Of a stretch of DNA of 10,721 nt, positions 5,458 to 10,721 are shown one piece after another. The position numbers were made by a program, and so were the translations under genes. Each line of letters starts with the position of its first letter. Within the stretch, counting starts at the first letter, position 1. The DNA comes from an uncultured Clostridia bacterium. Lineage in GTDB: Bacteria; Bacillota; Clostridia; TANB77; CAG-508. The notes below the pieces were generated by a model. The model was given only the letters and a program-made list of their open reading frames with translations. It made no database searches and was not told the DNA's origin. Where the stretch lies: the NCBI GenBank assembly GCA_947626705.1, contig CANQTJ010000049.1, positions 1-10,721 on the forward strand, in the 5' to 3' direction.

Positions 5458-6162
5458 TTAAATAATATTGAAAGGATCAATTGATTTTTCAAGGCCAATT
5501 AAATCCTCTACAATATAAGAAGAGTCGTCTTTTTGTATATACTCATATCCAAATATATTAATATTAGGTCTATCTAATAAAATACGTTCTGGATATCTAC
5601 TTTCATCATGAAAATAATGCATTGATGTCTCATATTCGACTCTCGTGTGTGTTGCCATTGTGCGAATTTGAATTTCAAATGGTAAACCATATAATGAAGA
5701 ACTATATGCTATGTGCAAAGATTGATAAGAATGTTTCTTAGGTGTTTTATAATAATCTTTGACCTTAAAATCTAGTCCATTAGGAATTGACGCTTCTTCA
5801 TCTGTTGGTATTATAACATCTGGATATTCTTCGTGCTTAAACCCTAAATCTGATAAAGGTTCAGCATTTATAGGAATATATCCTTTTTTTACCGTAAAAA
5901 AATAGTTTACTTCATTTAAAACTCTATAACACATTTCAACTGCTTCATGAGTATCATTTTTTCCCAAAATTAGGATAAGCCTTGTTCCGATTTCGTCACA
6001 AATACGTTCCAGAGAATATTTCCGTCTTTCAAATTCAGTCTGAGCATTTAGACTTTTATTTATAAAAAGACGTATTTTGTCATTAAATTTTTTATAGGAC
6101 TTCTTTCTACGCTGAAATACAATGTTGAAGTTATAGTTATTTTTCTTTTTCCAGCTTTTCAT
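5458..6162 (-). CDS. RelA/SpoT-domain alarmone synthetase, catalytic part
   Basis: 234 residues covering the RelA/SpoT nucleotidyltransferase domain, which moves pyrophosphate from ATP to GDP/GTP (or, in toxic relatives, to tRNA). Visible motifs: RRKKS at 18-22 in the ATP-binding position; ICDEIGTRLIL at 54-64 with D56, the conserved acidic residue; KTPKKHSYQSLH at 139-150 with the guanine-stacking Y146 (Ser replaces the usual Gly at 145); and PFEIQIRT at 161-168 with catalytic E163, followed by the family's VEYETSMHYFH. No HD hydrolase, TGS or ACT domains, so it is a small stand-alone synthetase type. ATG 6162 overlaps the stop of the 62-codon frame upstream (ATGA) and has no ribosome site of its own. 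The N-terminal helix expected before RRKKS is missing here and seems to lie in that upstream frame: coupled gene or frameshift-split gene. Confidence 0.8.
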   Translation of the reverse strand: MKSWKKKNNYNFNIVFQRRKKSYKKFNDKIRLFINKSLNAQTEFERRKYSLERICDEIGTRLILILGKNDTHEAVEMCYRVLNEVNYFFTVKKGYIPINAEPLSDLGFKHEEYPDVIIPTDEEASIPNGLDFKVKDYYKTPKKHSYQSLHIAYSSSLYGLPFEIQIRTMATHTRVEYETSMHYFHDESRYPERILLDRPNINIFGYEYIQKDDSSYIVEDLIGLEKSIDPFNII

Positions 6163-6347
6163 GTGGGATTGTTGATGTTTTGATATTCACGTAGTTTATT
6201 TGCATATTCGATATTATATGCAAGTTGGGTATTGATTAAAGCTGTACGGAAATTCCGGTCAGCAGTTAAAAGAGAGGTCATTTTCTCAGGACATAGATAT
6301 TCATTTATATCCGGAAAATGCGCCTTAACTGGTTGTTCTTTATTCAT
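6159..6347 (-). CDS. 62-codon frame, probable N-terminus of the synthetase
   Basis: Reads MNKEQPVKAHFPDINEYLCP, then EKMTSLLTADRNFRTALINT and QLAYNIEYANKLREYQNINN, ending PT. It has a perfect ribosome site (AAGGAGG on the minus strand, eight bases before ATG 6347) and a strong promoter, so expression of the unit starts here. Its last four bases overlap the start of the 234-codon frame. The C-terminal helix (about residues 33-57) is what small alarmone synthetases carry ahead of the ATP-binding RxKS motif. One extra base near 6161 would fuse both frames into a single ~296-residue protein (NNPT joining MKSWKKK). I favour a split or frameshifted single gene. A separate small partner, for example an antitoxin of a toxSAS pair, is the alternative. 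Confidence 0.6.
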   Translation of the reverse strand: MNKEQPVKAHFPDINEYLCPEKMTSLLTADRNFRTALINTQLAYNIEYANKLREYQNINNPT

Positions 6348-6389
6348 AAGTAAACCTCCTTAAATTTTTTCAATATAATAAACAATAAT

Positions 6390-6418
6390 ATTATATCAAA
6401 AAAATTAATATAATTCAA
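6390..6418 (-). promoter_or_regulatory. promoter of the synthetase pair
   Basis: Minus-strand TTGAAT (6418-6413), a 17-base spacer and TATAAT (6395-6390) with TG upstream (TGATATAAT). It diverges from the U32 promoter; the two -35 boxes are only about five bases apart, so one bound regulator could affect both. Confidence 0.75.
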
Positions 6419-6423
6419 ATGTG

Positions 6424-6452
6424 TTGACAATAAATAATTACGAATATATAAT
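6424..6452 (+). promoter_or_regulatory. near-consensus sigma-A promoter of the U32 gene
   Basis: TTGACA (6424-6429), 17 bases, TATAAT (6447-6452): consensus in both boxes. Strong constitutive transcription of the U32 family gene is expected. The leader of about 80 bases includes a six-codon frame (6523-6540) ending directly at the start codon. Confidence 0.85.
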
Positions 6453-6540
6453 ATGTTAAGATGCTAAAGAAAACAAATTTTAATATAAAAGTTTAATAGT
6501 AACACTTATAGGATATACAATTATGAAAAAGGAGAAATAA

Positions 6541-7770
6541 ATGAAAAAAATAGAATTATTAGCACCAGCAGGTTCATTTGAAAAAGCAAAAGTAGCATTC
6601 AAATATGGAGCAGATGCAGTATATTGTGGAACATCATCATTATCATTAAGAACAAGAGCTGATATGGGAAATCAAGATTTAATAAAAACTATAGAATACG
6701 CACATAGTATAGGAAAAAAAGTGCATGTTACACTTAATATTTTTGCATTTGATGAAAAATATGAAGAAATAATTGAAATGGCAAAAATATTAAATAAAGT
6801 AAAGCCAGATGCAATTATTGCAGCAGATGTAGGAGTTATAGATACATTAAAACAATATGCACCAGATATTCCAATACATATAAGTACACAAGCAAACATA
6901 GTAAGTTTAAGAGATTGTAACTTTTGGTATAAAAATGGAGCCAAAAGAGTAATTATGGCAAGAGAAATGAATAAAGAACAATTAAAATATATAATGGAAA
7001 ATAAACCAAAAGATTTAGAAGTAGAGATGTTTGGACATGGTTCAATTTGTTTTGCATTTTCAGGAAGATGTTTTTTAAGCGATTTTCTGAGTGGAAGAAG
7101 TGCAAATTTGGGTGATTGTGCACAAAGTTGTAGATGGTCTTATAACTTATATGCAGAAGAAAAAAATAATCCAGGTGAATTATTACCAATAGAAGAAAGT
7201 GAATATGGTACAAGCATATTTTCATCAAAAGATTTATGCTTATTGAAAGAAATTCCAGAAATAATTGATATGGGCATAGATAGTTTAAAAATAGAAGGAA
7301 GATTAAAGACAGAATATTATATAGCAAGTGTAATAAATGTTTATAGAACCGCAATAGACGACTATATTAAAGATTCAAAAAGTTATGATTATACAAAATA
7401 TATAGAAGAAGTTGAAAAATCAAAGACAAGAGAATTTACTACTTTTTATTTCAATGATAGGAATAATAAGGAAATACAAGATATGAGTGGAAGACAGTAT
7501 AATGATAAATATGAATTTGGTGGAAAAATAATAAAATATAATGAAGAAAAATCAGTAATTGAAATAAAAAATAAATTAATTGTTGGAGATACAATAGAAA
7601 TAATTATTCCAGGTCAACTAAAACCACATATATTTAAAATAGAAAAATTATGGGATTACGAAACTGAACAAGGAATAGATAGTATAAGTCCAGGAGTAAA
7701 GGGACAAAAAGTATTTATGAAATTGCCAATAATTTGTGAAGAAGGGTGGATACTAAGAAGAAAAAAATAA
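6541..7770 (+). CDS. U32 peptidase-family protein, TrhP-like tRNA hydroxylase
   Basis: A 409-residue U32 family protein. Characterised members of this length (TrhP/YegQ, Bacillus YrrO) work with prephenate to hydroxylate uridine-34 of tRNA; RlhA and UbiU/V are related Fe-S hydroxylases, and protease activity is doubtful for the family. It opens with the typical MKKIELLAPAGSFEKAKVAF and YGADAVYCG. The U32 signature is VEMFGHGSIC (161-170) with E162, H166, G167 and C170. C177, C193 and C197 (GRCFLSD; GDCAQSCRWSY) complete four conserved Cys suited to an Fe-S cluster. SLKIEGRLK near 255 and the C-terminal small beta domain (about 335-405) are also family features. Full length, in frame. AAGGAG ends seven bases before ATG 6541. 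Monocistronic between a consensus promoter and the terminator at 7810-7840. Family certain; which of the two Bacillus paralogues it matches is not. Confidence 0.9.
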   Translation: MKKIELLAPAGSFEKAKVAFKYGADAVYCGTSSLSLRTRADMGNQDLIKTIEYAHSIGKKVHVTLNIFAFDEKYEEIIEMAKILNKVKPDAIIAADVGVIDTLKQYAPDIPIHISTQANIVSLRDCNFWYKNGAKRVIMAREMNKEQLKYIMENKPKDLEVEMFGHGSICFAFSGRCFLSDFLSGRSANLGDCAQSCRWSYNLYAEEKNNPGELLPIEESEYGTSIFSSKDLCLLKEIPEIIDMGIDSLKIEGRLKTEYYIASVINVYRTAIDDYIKDSKSYDYTKYIEEVEKSKTREFTTFYFNDRNNKEIQDMSGRQYNDKYEFGGKIIKYNEEKSVIEIKNKLIVGDTIEIIIPGQLKPHIFKIEKLWDYETEQGIDSISPGVKGQKVFMKLPIICEEGWILRRKK

Positions 7771-7809
7771 TATAAATAAATATGATACTGTATATTTATT
7801 TTATAATAT

Positions 7810-7840
7810 AAAAACTCTAGAGATTAACTTTAGAGTTTTT
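7810..7840. terminator. bidirectional terminator between U32 and DUF4364 genes
   Basis: AAAAACTCTA (7810-7819) and TAGAGTTTTT (7831-7840), a perfect 10-bp repeat with A run on one side and T run on the other, so it works on both strands. It ends four bases before the end of the convergent DUF4364 gene. Confidence 0.85.
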
Positions 7841-7844
7841 GTAT

Positions 7845-8387
7845 TTAACAATCTTCTAATAGTATATCAAGAATTTTAGGATATATTTTAGAAGCATTTT
7901 TATTCCAATTATCAACAATTTTTTTTGCTCTATCACGAGAACCAGCAAAAGTTTTTACTTCAAATATTGTTTCATTGTTTTCAATAATTTTACATTTAAT
8001 AGTATAATCATTTTCACTTTTTGGTATAAATTCAGCTATAATTGAAGTTTCATCAGCAATAGAAGGAAATTCTTTTTTAAAAATATTGTCTGCTTTTAAT
8101 TTTAATATTCCTGGTAAAACATCTAAAGTTAAAGAAAGTGCATTTATTCCTTCACTGGTTATTTTTAGTACACCATCGTCTTCTTCATCTTTAGTAAATT
8201 TTCCTACTAACTTTGAATCTGATAAATCAGATAAAACTTCTTTAAAATAAAAATAGTTTACATCGTTTATAGATGATATAATTTTATATAATCCATCTTC
8301 TATAATGCCATTTGAAATTTGATTTAGTATATATAAAATTAGAACTTTATTTTCAGCCAAAGTAGTAGTATTATCTGAATTAGACAT
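7845..8387 (-). CDS. DUF4364 family protein (winged-helix-like regulator)
   Basis: 180 residues matching the DUF4364 pattern found throughout Clostridia: a short acidic start, then LAENKVLILYILNQI (10-24), a helix-rich segment with NYFYFKEVLSDLSDSKLVGK (44-63) that looks like a winged-helix recognition helix, and ITSEGINALSL (76-86) after the wing. The rest is a mixed alpha/beta C-terminal domain (about 108-180) ending KIYPKILDILLEDC. A role as DNA-binding regulator is inferred from fold; the target is unknown. The start 8387 is backed by AAGGAG on the minus strand. It diverges from the lactate dehydrogenase gene across about 250 bases and converges with the U32 gene, so it is a single unit. 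A local role in regulating lactate dehydrogenase is possible but unsupported. Confidence 0.8.
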   Translation of the reverse strand: MSNSDNTTTLAENKVLILYILNQISNGIIEDGLYKIISSINDVNYFYFKEVLSDLSDSKLVGKFTKDEEDDGVLKITSEGINALSLTLDVLPGILKLKADNIFKKEFPSIADETSIIAEFIPKSENDYTIKCKIIENNETIFEVKTFAGSRDRAKKIVDNWNKNASKIYPKILDILLEDC

Positions 8388-8464
8388 TTTATAATTCTCC
8401 TTTCGCTTTGTTCAACATAAATAAAATTTTATAAAATATATAATTTATAAAACTTTGTTTATGA

Positions 8465-8493
8465 ATTATATCATATTATTAGTGAAATGTAAA
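8465..8493 (-). promoter_or_regulatory. promoter of the DUF4364 gene
   Basis: Minus-strand TTTACA (8493-8488), a 17-base spacer and TATAAT (8470-8465), again as the extended TGATATAAT. The leader to the start codon is about 70 bases. Confidence 0.7.
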
Positions 8494-8566
8494 ATATTTT
8501 TTTCTCAAAAAATGTTTAAAACTTAATAAAGAAGATATATAATTATATATGAATAAATGTAGAAAT

Positions 8567-8596
8567 TTAATTAAAAAAAAGGTTAACTAATATAAT
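8567..8596 (+). promoter_or_regulatory. probable promoter of lactate dehydrogenase
   Basis: A good -10 TATAAT (8591-8596), but only a poor -35 (TTAATT at 8567-8572, 18 bases away). GGTTAACTAA between them contains a short palindrome (GTTAAC). A weak -35 would fit a promoter needing an activator, but no operator is recognised. Confidence 0.4.
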
Positions 8597-8649
8597 ATTT
8601 AATATCTATGTTTGTTTTACAGTAACATTGGAAAGGAATGAAAGTTAAT

Positions 8650-9606
8650 ATGAAAAATGGAAAAGTAGTTTTAGTTGGAACTGGCTTTGTAGGAATGAGT
8701 ATGGCATATTCTATGCTAAATAGAGGAGGAGTTGAGGAATTAATATTAATAGATATAGATGAGGAAAAAACTAAAGGTGAAGAAATGGATTTATCTCATG
8801 GTTTGCCGTTTGCACCACAAAAAATGGTAATAAAATCTGCTGGTTATGAAGAATGCAGAGATGCACAGATAGTTGTTATTACAGCTGGAGTTGCACAAAA
8901 GCCAGGACAAACAAGATTAGAATTAGCAGAAACAAATACAAAAATAGTAAAAAGCATAACACAGAATATAATGAAAAGTGGATTTAATGGAGTAATTATT
9001 GTCGCAAGTAATCCAGTAGATTTAATGACTTATGTTGTTTCAAAAGTTTCAGGACTTCCTAAAAATCAAGTATTTGGGTCAGGAACTGTTCTAGATACTG
9101 CAAGATTACGTTATATAATGTCAGATTATTTTAAAATATCTAGCAAAAATATTCATGCATATATAATGGGAGAGCATGGAGATTCATCATTTGTACCATG
9201 GCAACATGCATATATTGGCTGTAAAAAAGTAATAGATATAATGAAAGATGAAAATTTACCTATGAATGATTTAGAAAAAATTCATAAAGATGTTATTAAT
9301 GCAGCGTATGAAATAATAGAAAAGAAAAAAGCAACGTATTATGGAATTGGAATGTCTTTAAGCAGATTGGTTAAAGCAGTTTTAAATAATGAGAATTCAA
9401 TTTTAACTATTTCAACGTATTTAAAAGATGGAGAATATGGTCAAAATGATATTTATATTGGAGTACCTGCAATTATAAATAGTAATGGTGTAAGAGGTTT
9501 ATTAAAACTCGAACTTTCAACAGAGGAACAAGATAAATTAAATTATAGTTGTAAAATTATAAAGGAAATGAGGGAAAAATCTATAGATAAAATTATAAAC
9601 GAATAG
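8650..9606 (+). CDS. ldh: L-lactate dehydrogenase
   Basis: NAD-dependent L-lactate dehydrogenase: reduces pyruvate to lactate and regenerates NAD+ in fermentation, cytoplasmic tetramer. Numbering from the upstream Met at 8638: the Rossmann motif VGTGFVG (G14, G16, G19) and D39 for NAD binding; Q87-K-P-G-Q-T-R93, with Q87 marking lactate rather than malate specificity and R93 on the mobile loop; N125; D153 and R156; catalytic H180 in GEHGDS. R158 and H190 match the fructose-1,6-bisphosphate site known in Bacillus-type enzymes, so allosteric activation is likely. I choose ATG 8650 (MKNGKVVLVGTG), because AAAGGA at 8632-8637 directly abuts ATG 8638 but is 12 bases from 8650, and family members start here; this gives 318 residues, normal length. 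Monocistronic; no clear hairpin terminator follows. Confidence 0.93.
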   Translation: MKNGKVVLVGTGFVGMSMAYSMLNRGGVEELILIDIDEEKTKGEEMDLSHGLPFAPQKMVIKSAGYEECRDAQIVVITAGVAQKPGQTRLELAETNTKIVKSITQNIMKSGFNGVIIVASNPVDLMTYVVSKVSGLPKNQVFGSGTVLDTARLRYIMSDYFKISSKNIHAYIMGEHGDSSFVPWQHAYIGCKKVIDIMKDENLPMNDLEKIHKDVINAAYEIIEKKKATYYGIGMSLSRLVKAVLNNENSILTISTYLKDGEYGQNDIYIGVPAIINSNGVRGLLKLELSTEEQDKLNYSCKIIKEMREKSIDKIINE

Positions 9607-9707
9607 GTACAATTTTTTAATATAACTATAACCAAAAAATAAAAAGATAAAATTTTCCTATAAAGAATAAATTTTTATATAAAAACCAAAATAATATTGG
9701 TGATACT

Positions 9708-9956
9708 ATGAAAATAACATTTATAAAATATGAAAAAGAAAACAATTACCAAATACCAAAAATATTTGGAATAAATGTAGAAGAAATAAAAGAACCTGAA
9801 CAAATAGATGAAAAAATAGAAGAACTTAAACGTAAAGAATACACTACAATAGTAATATCAGATGAATTAGCAAGTTTTTCAGAAAAAATAGTAAATAAAT
9901 ATAAATACGACAATTCTATAAAACTTATAATAACTCCTACAAAATATAAAACTTAA
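9708..9956 (+). CDS. small protein resembling V-type ATPase subunit F
   Basis: 82 residues, beginning with a beta strand (MKITFIKY) and continuing FGINVEEIKEPEQIDEKIEE, then KRKEYTTIVISDELASFSEK, YDNSIKLIITP. The order (changing strand, a 'G-x-x-V-x-x-I' turn, helix, 'Y-x-x-I-V-I-S-D-E-L-A' strand-helix, final strand ending near TP) matches the ATP-synt_F fold of V/A-type ATPase subunit F, which is a Rossmann-like stalk protein. No other V-ATPase genes are in view, so it may be a solitary paralogue with another job. The start is supported by GGTGAT at 9699-9704. It lies about 100 bases behind lactate dehydrogenase and 87 bases before the SPOCS gene, on the same strand and possibly cotranscribed with the latter. 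The family call is from pattern only. Confidence 0.6.
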   Translation: MKITFIKYEKENNYQIPKIFGINVEEIKEPEQIDEKIEELKRKEYTTIVISDELASFSEKIVNKYKYDNSIKLIITPTKYKT

Positions 9957-10043
9957 AAAGAATTACTAAGAAAACAGAAAAAGTCATAATATAAACGACA
10001 ACAACATATACATTTATAAAGAAAAAACTTAAGGAGGTAAAAA

Positions 10044-10721
10044 ATGATAGAAGCACAAAGAGAGAATTTAAGTATAAATAAATTAGTAGCAGAAAAGAAA
10101 GAAATCATATTTGCTGAAGGAGATATGATAGTACCAGATTCAAAGCCTGATATTTTAAATACAATTTGTACAAGTGGGGTTGTATCAGTATATAAGAAGG
10201 AGGTGCAAGACGAAAAAATACGATTAGATGGCGCTATAAACACATATATAATGTATATGCCAGATGGAGTTGATGAAAGTGTTAGAGGATTGAATACAAG
10301 TATAGATTTTTCTGAAAATATCAACATAGCTAATTGTAAAGAAGGAATGGATTTAGTTACAGATATAAGTATTAAATCAATAGAAGCAAAAGTAATAAAT
10401 GGAAGGAAAATAGGAATAAAAGCAACATTAGAAGTTAATATGAAAATATACTTAAATGAAGATATTGAAGTAATTAATGAAATACAAAATGAAAATGATA
10501 TACAAATTTTAAAAGAAGACTTAAAAGTAAATTCTCTAGTGGGAAAAGGAGAAACAAAAATATATGCCAAAGACAATATTCAAATAGATAATATAGACAA
10601 TCTTGCAGAAATATTAAAAGCACAAGTATGTTTAGTAGACAAAGACGTAAAAGTTAGTTATAATAAAGTACTAACTAAATCAGAAGCAGAAATAAGAATA
10701 ATGTATTTAACTGAAGACAAT
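10044..10721 (+). CDS. SPOCS-domain (DUF3794) spore protein, SipL-like, 3' end outside window
   Basis: The first 226 codons of a gene that runs past the window edge. The sequence has the DUF3794/SPOCS signature: KKEIIFAEGDMIVPDSKPDI near 20-38, then a repeating beta domain (VVSVYKKEV, KIRLDGAINTYIMYMPDGVD) to about residue 140. A second SPOCS copy starts at about 150 (DIQILKEDLKVNSLVGKGET) and reaches EAEIRIMYLTED at the edge. In Clostridia such proteins include SipL, which binds SpoIVA and is needed to attach the coat to the forespore; SipL also has a C-terminal LysM domain, which cannot be checked here. ATG 10044 follows AAGGAGG at 10031-10037. A CATATACATT motif at 10005-10014 with AATATA upstream is weakly like a sporulation sigma-E promoter. 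The long minus-strand open frame lying over it is a shadow. Confidence 0.88.
   Translation, partial: MIEAQRENLSINKLVAEKKEIIFAEGDMIVPDSKPDILNTICTSGVVSVYKKEVQDEKIRLDGAINTYIMYMPDGVDESVRGLNTSIDFSENINIANCKEGMDLVTDISIKSIEAKVINGRKIGIKATLEVNMKIYLNEDIEVINEIQNENDIQILKEDLKVNSLVGKGETKIYAKDNIQIDNIDNLAEILKAQVCLVDKDVKVSYNKVLTKSEAEIRIMYLTEDN

Noticed and set aside
8574..8606. Rex-type operator before lactate dehydrogenase
   Set aside because: GTTAAC and TTAA pieces are present, but the TTGTTAAnnnnTTAACAA arrangement is not.
8650..9606. Malate dehydrogenase instead of lactate dehydrogenase
   Set aside because: The substrate-specificity position carries Gln (AGVAQKPGQTR), the lactate type, where malate dehydrogenases have Arg.
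9953..10576. Long minus-strand open frame of about 207 codons
   Set aside because: It lies over the strongly supported SPOCS gene, has low-complexity Ser/Phe/Ile-rich composition and no ribosome site: a shadow of the A-rich plus strand.

Overview
The window is very AT-rich DNA that looks like a Firmicutes chromosome of the Clostridia type, probably an anaerobic gut commensal. The support is strong AAGGAGG-type ribosome sites, sigma-A promoters with extended TGATATAAT -10 boxes, AGA/ATA-rich codon use, a DUF4364 regulator, a U32 tRNA-hydroxylase-like enzyme, an L-lactate dehydrogenase, and a SPOCS (DUF3794) spore-morphogenesis protein running off the right edge. No rRNA, tRNA or CRISPR array is visible.

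Left part (1-3600) is an accessory graveyard. It holds the C-terminal part of a broken tyrosine recombinase (1-605), the coiled-coil tail of a MobV/Pre relaxase (1729-2481), and immediately behind it a wrecked tnpV gene (2497-2888) that lost its start codon and has two frameshifts. Together these look like the remains of an integrated mobilisable element of the Tn4451 type. Embedded among them are two intact lipoprotein genes (742-1377, possibly DUF5052; 3073-3546, with two copies of a ~60-residue repeat). Each has its own strong promoter, leader hairpin, Shine-Dalgarno site and terminator. The first is visibly richer in G+C than the housekeeping genes further right.

Middle part (3600-6350) starts with a gene-free 400-base stretch holding an orphan promoter, a 9-bp stem-loop and stacked terminator hairpins: a candidate small RNA. 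A Nudix hydrolase follows on the minus strand, then a doubtful 123-codon gene with two in-frame stops near its best ribosome site, then a 61-residue basic protein of unknown function. Last comes a minus-strand pair (62 and 234 codons, ATGA overlap) that together read as one RelA/SpoT-type alarmone synthetase, either translationally coupled or split by a one-base frameshift.

Right part (6420-10721) looks like ordinary core genome: a U32 family protein (TrhP-like) from a near-consensus promoter, a DUF4364 regulator converging on it, a lactate dehydrogenase diverging from the regulator, an 82-residue protein resembling V-type ATPase subunit F, and the start of the SPOCS protein. These genes are mostly single transcription units with bidirectional terminators between convergent pairs. 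I see no clearly new multi-gene system. The best leads are the split synthetase, the orphan structured RNA, the lipoprotein genes preserved in a dead element, and the solitary subunit-F-like gene beside a spore gene.
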